From contig NC_079323.1 in NCBI RefSeq assembly GCF_029931775.1, positions 31,514,882 through 31,578,881 of the forward strand: a stretch of DNA of 64,000 nucleotides, in the 5' to 3' direction. The position numbers and the translations under genes are program-made. Below, piece after piece: positions 13,001 through 22,200 of this stretch. The notes beneath the pieces are model-generated. The model was not told the origin of the DNA. It saw only the letters and a list, made by a program, of their open reading frames with translations, and made no database searches. Within the stretch, counting starts at the first letter, position 1, and each line of letters starts with the position of its first letter. This DNA comes from Euleptes europaea. Lineage: Eukaryota > Chordata > Lepidosauria > Squamata > Sphaerodactylidae.

Positions 13001-15365
13001 CATTAATTCATCTTTGAACGACAGTGTACCAAGAACAGGCCACTTGCATTTCCAGTATGTGTTATGGATAAAATATGATCGACTTAAAATTGCTGCCGTG
13101 CAATTTTACTATGGGACATAAAGCCACCATGTCTTTAGGGTTTCAGATTAAACAAAGGTTAAATATTAAAAACTACAGGAGAAACTAGAGCCAGTGATGC
13201 AAATTTGCATTGGTTTCTGATAACCAAATGGGAGCAATTAAAATTGCAATTTTTCTTTAAAAGGACTAAATTGTGTGGGTCCTGTCTACTTTAGATAGCC
13301 ACACCCCATGTTTCGATTTTATGCCAATAAAGGAGATTGTTGTTGTTGTACTTTAGATAGCCTCATTCTCTATGTCCCAATGAAGGACCCAACTGAAAGT
13401 GTTCTCTAAGAACCCTATCCATACATTAGTAAGTATGAACAACTAAGAGGCACACAGAATTACTCCCATCAGCGACTTTACAATTATGGAGATCTCTTCT
13501 GTAATTGCCACCAGACACTATTCTGGTATCAGTAGCATGAATCCCACTACATGGTTCCAAAGATTTAATGGCATTCCTTTGTTTGTTTTATGCGCTCTTA
13601 TGCCCAGGTTTTTTTAATTGGCTTGTTTTATTGGCATGTTTTTATTGATCTATTCTTATTTATTCAACTATTCTGGATTGTTCTATTTTGTGATTTCTTT
13701 ATTGTTTGTATTGCCTTGATTGGTTTTTATTGTTTTAGTCATGAGTGTGCAAGTCTAAACAGGCACCATACAAATTCTGTAAATAAATACCGTATATACT
13801 CGTGTATAAGCCGAGTTTTTCAGCCCCAAAAAAGGGCTGAAAAAGCCGAACTCGGCTTATACACGGGTCAATACGGTAGGAGAGGGGAGAGGAGGGAGGG
13901 GGGAGGAGGGAGGAACTTACCACTGCCATGCTGCCTCGCCCGGGAGCCTTTCTCCTGCCGGCAGGGTCCTTCCTTGGCCGGGAGGCCCCTGCCGGCTGCG
14001 CCGCCGCCACCCACGCGCCCAGGCGCCTTCCTCCAGCCGGCAGGGGCTTGGAAAGGCCTCCTGCCGGCCCAGGAAGGCCGCGCCGCCGATTCGCCGTGTC
14101 TCCCGGTAAGTAGGGGGTTCAGGGGCTCTTCCCCCTCCCCCCCTTGGATGGCACTGGGGTTGGGGTGGGGTGGGGCGTATAAGCCGAGGGTCAATAAGAA
14201 ATTCCCTTTACTGGCAATGCTGCGCTTTAAAATGGCGGCTGCCATTTTAGAGCGCAGGGCCCCTGCCCCAGGTCGCCCTCCCGCCGCCTCCCAGGCCCTC
14301 CCGACCCACCCCGACCCCAGTGCCATCCAAGGGGGGGAGGGGGAAAAGCCCCTGAACCCACTACTTACCTGGAGAGGCGGCGAAGCGGCGGCGGCGCGTC
14401 CTTCCTGGGCCGGCAGGAGGCCCCTCCAGGCCGCTGCCGGCCGGAGGAAGGCGCCCAGGTGCGTGGGCGGTAGCGGCGCGACGGGCAGGGGCCTCCCATG
14501 GCCCCTCCCGGCAGGGGAAAATGGCGGCGGGGGCCTGGGGGGACCAGGGCAGCCTTCCTGCGGCTGCAGAGAGGCTGCCCAGGGCCCCTCCCAGCGGGGA
14601 AAATGCGGCGGGGGCCGGGGGGGGGCAGGGCAGCTTCCCTGCGACTGCAGAGAGGCTGCCCAGGGCCCCTCCCGGTGGGAGAAAATGGTGGCGGGGGCCG
14701 GGGGGGCCAGGGCAGTCTCTCTGCGGCTGCAGAGAGGCTGCCCAAGACCCCTCCCGGCGGGAGAAAATGGCGGCGGCTCGGCGGCGGCGGTAAGTTCCCC
14801 CCTCCCTCCTCCCCCCTTCTACCGTATTGACCTGTGTATAAGCCGAGGCCGGCTTTTTCAGCCCTTTTTTGGGCTGAAAAACTCGGCTTATACACGAGTA
14901 TATACGGTATATTTTCATCTAGATTTTTAAAGTTTGTTTTGAATGTTCCCTTTTGCACAGTAAACAAAAACAATTAGTAAACACTGAATTATACTGAATA
15001 AAGAGCATTATATCACAGGCAAAAACCTTTTTAAAGAACAGATTTTACAGCATACCTGTCAAACACACATAATTACTCGCAGCTCTTTTACTTAATTTTT
15101 TCAAGCAGAAGATAATTAATCACTGCATTGAAACGAGAAAATTTTACTCACAGAGCCGGAAGTGGAAGTTGTACAACAACAGGAACATCTTTGACAGTCT
15201 CCAGTGTGTCATGGGTGAGGTGTGGTGCTGATCCCATTTTGGTATAAAGCAGACAACCTGGAATATCCATGCACTGAATCCCTTTCTTGCCAAGGTTTGT
15301 CAGCATGCCGAGACGACAGCCACCAACTACTTTGGAGAGACTCAACTTCATCTTCATGAACACAC
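3879..15365 (-). CDS. QTRT2: Queuine tRNA-ribosyltransferase accessory subunit 2 (partial, 5 coding exons)
   Basis: QTRT2 is the non-catalytic partner of QTRT1. The heterodimer exchanges guanine-34 for queuine in tRNAs with GUN anticodons, and the family is reported at the outer mitochondrial membrane. Coding exons read on the minus strand at 15365-15152, 12968-12913, 11440-11364, 6936-6727 and 4078-3879. All junctions are AG/GT and the phases join without a break. The order of peptides follows the human protein as I recall it: [15 protein letters not shown], then [12 protein letters not shown], then [13 protein letters not shown], then [20 protein letters not shown], then [20 protein letters not shown]. 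The C-terminal half, including the zinc-binding cysteines, must lie left of position 1; I found none of it in 1-3878. It is head to head with CCDC191 and probably shares its promoter. Likely start is the ATG at 15351, because human begins MKLSL; an ATG two codons upstream at 15357 is also possible. Confidence 0.95.
4731..4832 (-). mobile_element. Penelope-like 3' fragment
   Basis: It is the reverse complement of the common tail (GCTACTGGACTCTTGCTCTT, GTTAGTCTTTAAGGTGC). Flanking GTGTTTTCATTA (4719) and GTGGTTTCATTG (4833) look like a decayed 12-bp duplication. Confidence 0.65.
5016..5459 (-). repeat. tRNA-derived SINE, family A, with expanded TTC-rich tail
   Basis: The head at the right end (reverse strand AGAGCCAGCGTGGTGTAGTG) holds tRNA box A-like sequence. 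The body runs leftwards. The usual short TTCTTC tail is expanded into a purine tract of about 130 bp on the plus strand (about 5016-5147). Confidence 0.85.
5539..6505. mobile_element. Penelope-like element pair in inverted arrangement
   Basis: A minus-oriented copy (5539 to about 6064) meets a plus-oriented copy (about 6065-6505). Both carry the same 3' region, including an encoded [20 protein letters not shown] and [19 protein letters not shown] that resemble the C-terminal GIY-YIG endonuclease part of Penelope-like elements. The outer ends are the same tail motif. Boundary repeats are TCAATGCAGGTA (5527-5538) and TCAATGCAAGTA (6506-6517). Confidence 0.75.
6727..6936 (-). CDS. QTRT2: QTRT2 coding exon 4
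   Basis: The 210-bp exon starts [20 protein letters not shown] and runs through [14 protein letters not shown], the conserved core, to [14 protein letters not shown]. Both ends are phase 0, the acceptor is CTGACAG and the donor is GTAAGA. Placing the start at 6936 is required by the phase of exon 3. Confidence 0.94.
6960..8730. other. QTRT2 intron DNA without recognised features
   Basis: The stretch is between QTRT2 coding exons 3 and 4. A GC-rich patch at about 8250-8620 holds overlapping open frames but no recognisable protein. Confidence 0.5.
8733..9003 (-). repeat. Composite SINE: tRNA head plus 5S rRNA-like segment
   Basis: Read on the minus strand, it starts GCATGGTGTAGTGGTTAAGA (box A-like) with GGTTCGAAT (box B-like) and the CTGGGTGACCTTGGGCCAGT core. 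It continues with GCTAGTATTTGGATGGGAGA, which matches the 3' part of vertebrate 5S rRNA. It ends CAGCTGTGACTTGATGGCAA. Confidence 0.8.
9164..9401 (-). pseudogene. 7SK small nuclear RNA retropseudogene (3' truncated)
   Basis: On the minus strand it begins exactly at the 7SK 5' end, GGATGTGAGGGCGATCTG. It proceeds through GACATCTGTCACCCCATTGA, GCTGATCTGGCTGGCTAGGC and CTTCGGTCAAGGGTATACG to CTAGAACCTCCAAACAAG. It stops about 240 of about 330 nt in. Flanking AAAAAGGCCCAAGG occurs at 9150-9163 and 9402-9415, a 14-bp target duplication, so it is a retrotransposed copy, not the functional locus. Confidence 0.93.
9947..10147 (-). repeat. tRNA-derived SINE, family B (5' truncated)
   Basis: It is the reverse complement of the copy at 30506: GTGCAAGCACCGGGTCATTA, then CTAGGCAGACTCTGTTTATG, then AGCTGGGTACTCATTTTACT. 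Confidence 0.85.
10640..11362 (+). mobile_element. L2-like LINE 3' end
   Basis: A decayed reverse-transcriptase ORF end is readable ([20 protein letters not shown], then [12 protein letters not shown] and TLNWLLI; L2/CR1-type RLDYCNALxxGLP...LHWLPI). It is followed by a 3' end GCCTTGAGTCC...AAAATAAATGAATA. The tail abuts QTRT2 exon 3. Confidence 0.8.
11364..11440 (-). CDS. QTRT2: QTRT2 coding exon 3 (77 bp)
   Basis: It lies between the acceptor CCCAG and the donor AAG/GTATTC. The first two bases complete a Gly codon, then 25 codons read [13 protein letters not shown] and end PPGYNNNK, matching the human segment MPESLLYCSLHDP. The donor intron sequence immediately becomes the A/T-rich tail of an L2-like LINE, so this donor is partly repeat-derived (see findings). 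Confidence 0.93.
11470..12900. other. QTRT2 intron DNA without recognised features
   Basis: It lies between QTRT2 exons 2 and 3. A short local duplication (ATGAGCTGCAACAGAAAAGA, twice near 11868-11908) is the only structure seen. Confidence 0.5.
12913..12968 (-). CDS. QTRT2: QTRT2 coding exon 2 (56 bp)
   Basis: This microexon-sized piece is preceded by TGCAG and followed by GTAAGG. The first G completes the Leu codon of exon 1, and the rest reads [18 protein letters not shown] plus one base. It corresponds to the human segment with EYKEGVGKFIG. It is too short for ordinary ORF detection and was found by reading the reverse strand. Confidence 0.93.
13788..14909. mobile_element. GC-rich foldback DNA transposon (non-autonomous)
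   Basis: Identical inverted ends of 39 bp begin TACCGTATATACTCGTGTAT and AAGCCGAGTTTTTCAGCCC. Each end is itself an imperfect hairpin of about 90 bp. The interior is a giant imperfect palindrome: the sequence around 14104-14158 returns reversed at about 14300-14376. It encloses a CG-rich 82-bp minisatellite. A TA may be the target duplication. The superfamily was not identified. Confidence 0.75.
14521..14780 (+). repeat. 82-bp GC-rich minisatellite inside the foldback element
   Basis: Three full units start at ATG 14521, 14603 and 14685 (82-bp spacing), with a partial fourth at 14767. Each holds TGCAGAGAGGCTGCCCA and a GGGCCCCTCCC-like segment. Because 82 is not a multiple of 3, all three frames stay open, which creates long false ORFs. 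Confidence 0.85.
15152..15365 (-). CDS. QTRT2: QTRT2 coding exon 1
   Basis: The acceptor TTTCAG precedes 15365 and the donor GTGAGT follows 15152. The exon encodes [15 protein letters not shown] and then [20 protein letters not shown], the conserved TGT-fold N-terminus. It ends two bases into a Leu codon. An acceptor upstream of the ATG implies at least one further 5' exon. Confidence 0.95.
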
Positions 15366-15379
15366 CTGAAAGACCATCA

Positions 15380-16490
15380 TCAATGAACAATTCACATGGC
15401 CATCTTTATTATTCAGCAGATGCAATATCTCTCATCAGACTTACCAGATGGAAGCATATCTGGCGTTTCACCCTGTCTAATCCAATTTATGTGGACACAC
15501 TTCCCCAAACAATAGCCATCTTAGTATCTTGTAGCAAAAAGGTCAGAGGTATGATCCACCTAGAAGTCCTCCTCAGCAAAAGCACAGAAATAAGGAGCTG
15601 TGAAAAAGCAAGACATTCCCTGATTGGTTGTACCCTAGATTGCAGCATTCATTTTTGCTGGCAAAAATCTATCACTTCATAAACTGTACCAAGAGAGAAA
15701 GATGTTGGTTGAAGGTGGAAAAATCAAGCGGGAAATCTTATTTTAATGATATTTTTTGCTGAGAGTGATACTAAGTACCAGCTTTAAAAATTACACATTA
15801 ATTTAAAAATTACAGAGAGAAAATTAGCACGTTGCAAAGAACAGCAGAAGCACAACTTGTACTCTAAATCCCCTCATCAACATTCAAACTGGGAACACAT
15901 GTGGTCTCACTTGTGGTGAAATGGTCTCTTAATGCTTGCAATGATCTCTGGAGCCCATAGGCATGTCATGAATAATAGCTGTGAATCTTTGGGTGTTATG
16001 CTATAAGAAGGTACCCAAAAATACAAGTAAATTCACATTTATATGTAACCCACAAACTGGAGCTGAATAAAGAAAGCCCAATAAATATTTAAGGAAATGC
16101 AAGGAGAGATAAATTGGGAAAATTAATTCCAGAATACTTGAACTGAATAGCATCATTCTGTATTTGTTTCCATTTCCATGCTAAGAGACAGCAGCAGCTT
16201 TCACATAGCCCATGATAGAAAGTTTTATGGATTGTGTGGGGAAAGTGATTGTTTCTTGCTATCTTAAACCTGTAGTCAGTGTAAGACATTGCACATTCTC
16301 ATTTTTTCCCCTGTTTGACACAAAAGAAAAAGCAACTTTGGATTGTTAACTCCAAAGGGGAGAGAACATACAGGCAGAAATGCCCACTATAAGCAAACTT
16401 TGTGGTCTTCTTTCCCTGCAAATTAATGCACCCTGCCTGCTACTAGAGAGAAAGAACCATCAATAACTATGAATGGACAGGCACCTTCGT
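15380..16490. other. QTRT2 5' intron DNA without recognised features
   Basis: A/T-rich DNA upstream of QTRT2 coding exon 1; no exon or repeat family recognised. Confidence 0.5.
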
Positions 16491-16708
16491 GTAAGTGCCT
16501 TTTAGAACTCTTAGTATAAGGCTCCTCCAAGGAGCTCAGGGTGTCATACACTGTGTGTCCCCTCCAATATTTTATCCTCACTGCACCCCTGTGAGGTAAA
16601 TTAAGCTGATACAGTGACTAGCCCAAGTTCACTTAACAAGCTTTATGGAAAAGTGAGGATCTGTCCCTGGATCTCGCAGATTCTAGTCCAACATTCTACC
16701 CTCTATAG

Positions 16709-17744
16709 CAGTGATGGCGAACCTTTTAGAGACCGAGTGCCCAAACTGCAACCCAAAACCCACTTATTCATCGTAAAGTGCCAGCACGGCAATTTAACCT
16801 GAATACTGAGGTTTTAGTTTAGAAAAAACAACTCATACGTTAACATCTTATGCTCACAAGCATAAAATGATCCAAACAAAGTAAGGAAAGCAATCCCAAG
16901 TGCTTTCATTGATTTAAAATTATTTGGCAGAGAATTCCACACTTTAAGGATTTCATTTTCAGAACTAACTGTACTATCCTTTGTCATCCATAAAATTAAA
17001 TCATGGCAATGACTGACAAACACCATTTTCCCCATCTGCATTCTCAAAACTCTGCAGGGGGGCTTATTGTTGAGTTGTGCATCTGAGTGGCAAGTCCAAG
17101 GCAAAACCTCTCTTTCACAAATAGACAGCAACCCCCCCCCCCCATGCAGTTTTGAGAATCTGGATGGGGTAAATGTGCATCTCAGTGGCAAGTCCAAGGC
17201 AAAACCTCTCTTTCACAAATAGACAACCCCCCCCAATGCAGTTTTGAGAATCCGGATGGGGTAAATGTGCATCTGAGTGGCAAGTCCAAGGCAAAACCTC
17301 TCTTTCACAAATAGACAACAACCCCCCCCCCCATGCAGTTTTGAGAATCTGGATGGGGTAAATGTGCATCTGAGTGGCCCCCGCCCCTCGACAAGGTTGG
17401 CTGCGGCGCGGCGGAAACGTGCGCCGAGGCCGTGAGGAGGGGGACGGGCAGCCAAGGGGGTGGAGGAGGGGGCGGGGACGACTCGGTGGGCATAGCGGTG
17501 CGGCCGGCAGGGCAGCCCTCGGGGCCGAGCATGAGCAGGCGGCGGCGGATCTGGAGCGGCGCCTGGGTGGGGCGGCGGCGCTGCTGCTGCTGCTAAGGCG
17601 GAGCGGGGCAACGGAGGCAGATGGCGTCGAGGCCGCAAGGAGGGGGCGAGGGACAGGCGGGGGGTCCCGGCGGCTCCACGCGTGCCCATAGAAAGGGCTC
17701 GGCGTGCCGCTTGTGGCACACGTGCCATAGGTTCGCCAACACGG
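16709..17744. mobile_element. hAT-family non-autonomous DNA transposon with internal minisatellite
   Basis: The ends are CAGTGATGGCGAACC and its near inverse GGTTCGCCAACACGG. A perfect 8-bp target duplication CTCTATAG occurs at 16701-16708 and 17745-17752, the hAT signature. The 1036-bp interior has about three tandem units of 92-98 bp (17077-17363) and a GC-rich 3' half. No transposase is seen. Confidence 0.92.
17077..17363 (+). repeat. Minisatellite of 92-98 bp units with variable poly(C)
   Basis: GTGCATCTGAGTGGCAAGTC-type unit starts lie at 17077, 17175, 17267 and (partial) 17364. Unit length varies with the C-run (about 8 to 13 C) between AATAGACA and ATGCAGTTTTGAGAA. Confidence 0.85.
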
Positions 17745-18337
17745 CTCTATAGCATACCAGCTCTATGCAGGAAACATGTAAAGCATTGCGCTGTAGGCAC
17801 CAATGCACAAGTTATTGTAATTGCATAGATAAATGATACACTTGTACAACCACCACGGACTTGAAAAATCCTAAAATGTTCTTTTGCTCTGTGTTTGGAA
17901 GTAACTCCTTTTCATTTTCCCCTCACTTCAGACATGAATTTATAGACCGAAGAACAAACGGAAGAGCTTACAAAATAGCACAACACCGCCTCTTAGGTAG
18001 CAGAATTCTGGGCTGGGAACAAGGCGGGGCTGCATTTTTTAACCCAAAATTTTCTCTCCGTGTAGCAAACAAAAAAATGACAGGCAACAGGCAATCGCTG
18101 GATTGACTTGGGTGTGACAAAAGATGACTGCGCGAGAACAGGTCCAACTCCTGTAAGGCTCAAAAAGAGAACTCAGATTTTTAATGGTGTGATTTTATAT
18201 GATCAGTCCTCTCCCTGACCTGCTCGTTACATCAGCCACAGAGTCTCAATCTCTGTAAGGAACAGAACGGAAGACAAGCGTCTACTCAGAGTCCATCTTG
18301 CTCTACAGCATGACCCTGACCAGAGAGTTGTTGATTA

Positions 18338-18516
18338 TATATGTATATATATAAAAGAGTTGTTGATTATATATGTGTGTGTATATACATATACACACAC
18401 ACACACACATATATATGTGTATATATATACACATATATACACATATATATATACACACACACACATATATATACACATACACACACATATATATATATAT
18501 ACACATACACACACTA
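18338..18516. repeat. Compound AT/AC microsatellite
   Basis: Alternating (TA)n, (CA)n and TATATG runs lie just upstream of the QTRT2/CCDC191 promoter. The Tyr/Ile/His-rich open frames over it are artefacts. Confidence 0.95.
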
Positions 18517-18829
18517 TATGGCGGGGTGTCGTTTTGTACTTTTGCCCCCCTTCAAAAAAAATGTTGATCCGCCCCTGTGCAGATCATTCAGTACAAGGAT
18601 GATATGACCCCTGCAACCAACCCCTGACTATAGCCAGGCCATTGCATTTTGGACCAATCGATGTTTTCTGGCCATTTTTGAAAGCAGCCCCAAATAGAGC
18701 ACATTACAGTCATCTAACCTGAATGTGATCAGACCATAAGTCACCAGATCCCAGTGTGTCCAGATCTTGTTCTACATGTGCACATCCAGTGAAGAGCAGA
18801 TTGGAGCTGACTCTAAACCCACACGTGCC

Positions 18830-19165
18830 GGCGCTCAATTTTACCTGAAATCACCTCCAGGAGAACCCGCCACCTTCCGGCGCGATGACTCGCTTCCTCC
18901 TCGCGCCCTCTTTCACCAATCAGAATGCTTATCGTCATCACCAAGCGGCGACGGTTAAAAAAAACGGATGTCGCCACGCGGTTGGCATGGAGACGCCGTA
19001 GGACGCTGCTCTCGCGTCGCTGTGCAGTGTGGGTCTTGTAGTTCGGGTTCCCCTCCTGCTTGCGGGGCTCCTTGCGCCGTAGAACTCCATGACCCATCAC
19101 TCCCTGCGCGCTCCTACGGCAAGTCCTCTAGTGAGTGAACGCTGGAAGCTCTTTTGGCTTCTTCG
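18830..19165. promoter_or_regulatory. CpG-rich bidirectional promoter of QTRT2 (-) and CCDC191 (+)
   Basis: A GC- and CpG-rich block lies immediately upstream of the CCDC191 start ATG and on the 5' side of QTRT2. It contains a CCAAT box in CACCAATCAG (18914-18923). It also has ACTACAAGACCCA on the reverse strand (19042-19030), one mismatch from the ZNF143/THAP11-type ACTACAANTCCCA site. A possible QTRT2 5' exon donor (TCAG/GTAAAA, reverse strand) lies near 18846. Head-to-head use is inferred from gene orientation. Confidence 0.7.
19030..19042 (-). promoter_or_regulatory. ZNF143/SBS-like site
   Basis: The reverse strand reads ACTACAAGACCCA, close to the known SBS consensus found in many bidirectional CpG promoters. 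The position between the two genes fits. Confidence 0.45.
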
Positions 19166-19237
19166 ATGGCGGTTATGGGACCTCGACCCGGGCTGTACCG
19201 TTGGCGACGTCTCACTCAGCCTCGTCCGAGAGAGAAG
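19166..19237 (+). CDS. CCDC191: CCDC191 exon 1 (coding part)
   Basis: ATG GCG GTT ATG opens the frame; 24 codons end REK before the donor GTAGCA. A second in-frame ATG at codon 4 could also be used. A decayed copy of this exon lies near 20731-20820. Confidence 0.85.
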
Positions 19238-22200
19238 GTAGCAGGAAGGCTTCTGCCGCAGCCTTGATCGCTGTCCCCACCCTCAGCCTGTGCAGCCATT
19301 CAGTCAGGGCTCAGTGTTTATTTTATTTAGTGCCCTTTTATCCCGCGGTCAAGGAGCTCAGGACGACGGGCATCATGCTGCCCAGCTCCTTTTTATCCTC
19401 ACAACAACCTTGTGAGGTAGTAGTAGAAAAGGGCAAGCGTCCAGTAGCACCTTAAAGACTAACAAGAATATTTTCTGGCAGGGTGTGAGCTTTCGTGATC
19501 CACAGCTCACTTCTTCAGATACAGCTAGAATGGGAATCCATCTGCATTCATGGCTCATGACCAATGCTGATTTCTCCACACCCATCTCTCCCCTGGACAT
19601 CACAGACGCTTCCGCATACCACACCTAATCCCATCACGCCTGCTATTCACATTTCCATACTGTTCACATTTACAGACTAATGCTTGTCTGAATTCACTCT
19701 CCTCTACTTAAAGACAGATGGATTCACATTCTAGCTGTATCTGAAGAAGTGAGCTGTGGCTCACGAAAGCTCACACCCTGCCAGAAAATATTTCTGTTAG
19801 TCTTTAAGGTGCTACTGGACTCTTGCTCTTTTCTACTACTGCAGACAGGCTCATGAAAGCTCATACCCTGCCAGAAAATATTCTTGTTAGTCTTTAAGGT
19901 GCTACTGGACTCTTGCCCTTTTCTACTACTGCAGACAGACTAACACGGCGACCCACTGTGAATTATCTTGTGAGGTAGGTTAGGCTGAATGAGAATGAAT
20001 GGCCCAAGGTTACCCTGCAAGCTTTCATGGCAGAGTGGTGATTTGAACCCAGGTCTCCCAGATGCTAGTCTGTCACCCTAACTCCTACGAAAGTCAATAC
20101 CACCCTGTTGGAGTCCTCACTGATCCAAGCCAAGCAACGCCTTTTTTGCAAGTCAGCGCCAGAATGGAAGAGCCAATATGTGTAATGAATCAACAGCTGG
20201 GAAGACATGAGCTCAAAACCCCACTCATCCATGCAGCTCATTATTGGACTTTGCAAGAGAGCCAGCGTGGTGTAGTGGTTAAGAGTGGTGGTTTGGAGTG
20301 GTGGAGTCTCATCTGGAGAACCGGGTTTGCTTCCCAACTCCTCCACATGAGTGGCGGAGGCTAATCTGGTGATCTGGATTTGTTTCTCCACTCCTACACA
20401 TGAAGCCAGCTGGGTGCCCGTGGGTTAGTCACACTCTTTTAGCCCCACCTACCTCACAGGGTGTCTGTTGTGGGGAAGGGAAGGTGATTGTAAGCCAGTT
20501 TGATTCTTCCTTAAGTGGTAAGAAAAAGTTTGCATGTAAAAACCAACTCCTCTTCTTCACCGTCTCTCAGTCTGACCAGGTTATTATTGGGCTAAAACGG
20601 CAGTGGGAAATGCCAGTGTTTTGAACGATTTGGAGAAAGGACTGATAAAAATTAGATCCCAAGGCCCATTGGGGAGCTGCTGATCCCCAAAAGAGAACCC
20701 AGCAGGAAGGGGCTTTTTCTGTTGCTTTAGTTGTGGCAGTTATGGGACCTCGGCACAAGCAGTATTCTTGGCAGCATCTCACTCAGCTTGAATTGTAAGA
20801 GCAGGTAGGAGTTCTGCCAGCCTCTTGTTGAGTTCGGACTTACAAGGGTGCACAATCTCGTATTTTTAAAGAGGCCCTTTACTTTTGTTTTAATAGAAAT
20901 AATAAAGGAAATACTGTATGTTACATTTATGTAATTTTTTTCTAGCCAAAATTCAATGCTGACAGTGTGGAGCACTGGATTAAGGTAAGAGGAAATTCAG
21001 TGGTATGTAGCTTGCTTGTTATCTTTGCGGTAAATTCAATTTAATGAAATGTTATTTATATCCTAAAGGCTTCAAATTGTGCATTTGTATACCTAAGTCA
21101 GGATCATAACTTCCGAGTAATTGTGAGGTGAATTTGGGCTGTAGTGCTGTACTTCTAAGCAAGTAAATTCCATTAAAAATCATCATGCAGATTTCCACTG
21201 TGAATTCAATAAGAACATTCATCCCTCTAGCCTAATTCTGTTTGCTCTTATTGGCAATGGTTTCCCGCGCTCTCCAGCAAAGGTCTTTCTGAGACCTATG
21301 AGATCTTTTTAACTAGACTTGTTGGGGATTAAACCTGGGACCTGATGCATGCAAGGCAGTACTGCTAACTCAGCTATGAGATCTGGGCCATACACCCCTT
21401 CCTTTTATTACTGTATACATTATATTTTTAAAAATTCTTTCCTAGCAGGTGGAACAAGCCTCTGAATTTGCTGTTTCTGAGGTTTTTTCCCTAAAAAAGA
21501 AACCCTATTCTCAAAGCCTTCATGGTCCGGTGCTGGATTTGGAGTCAGCAGAGCAGCTGCAAGAGCATGATGAGGCATATGCAGAAGGTATTTTCTAAAT
21601 GCAACTCTATTATCTCCAGCTACCTAAGGATACCTTCCAATGATCTGTCAGTATTCATGGCTTGTGCTCCCAAGACTTCTGTTTGGTCCACACAGAGGCT
21701 GGTACATGATCATAGGATTGTATATATCCTTTTTTGTTGCAAAGGCAGGCCTCTCTCCCCAGTGTTTTACTGCAAACTGCTTTTTGAGGATTCTTGCTCC
21801 CAGGTATGCTGGGGATTAGCTACCTGTGCTGGCATCAGCTGTGAGTGGTAATAATGAAAGGGACAATTGGGTCAGCATGGCAGCACAATTCTATAGGTGA
21901 TGTTGAAGTTTGCTGATGACAAAATAACTGTCAGGAACATAAACAACAGCAATGATATAAACAGTTTTAACCAAAATTATTGTTAAAAGGTTATAAATTA
22001 CCGGTGAATCCTTTGGATTATATCCTATTTTTTTATTCATCAATTTTATATCTTCTCTTAGGCTCAAGGCAGCTTAAAATAATGTAAAAATACTTCCAAT
22101 AAATAAGGATAAAAATCATACCAACTTTAAAATAAATATTACGCAACTCAAAGAGACTTGCTTCAAAATGACTGTGTCTGTTTATACCATGTGTTTCTCC

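Larger units (their letters stand above)
16500..17765 (-). repeat. Sauria-type SINE split by a hAT insertion
   Basis: The tail and body (AAGGCTCCTCCAAGGAGCTC, TTTTATCCTCACTGCACCCC, GTGAGGTAAATTAAGCTGA) lie at 16500-16708, and the last bases of the tRNA-like head resume at 17753. The hAT element occupies 16709-17744. Confidence 0.7.

Noticed and set aside
13590-14930. 446-codon open frame on the plus strand, and overlapping frames of 152-202 codons on the minus strand
   Set aside because: They run through the GC-rich foldback element and its 82-bp minisatellite, with Pro/Gly/Arg-rich low-complexity translations in every frame and no splice or homology support.
17213-17728. 171-codon minus-strand frame and overlapping plus-strand frames
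   Set aside because: They are inside the hAT element and its tandem repeats; the repeated peptide blocks only mirror the minisatellite.
18303-18607. Tyr/Ile/His-rich frames
   Set aside because: They are translations of the AT/AC microsatellite.
20258-20340. tRNA-like sequences with box A and box B (also at 8980, 30510, 38315, 40865, 42440 and 46025)
   Set aside because: All are SINE heads followed by SINE bodies; none folds with full tRNA length and CCA-proximal stem by eye.
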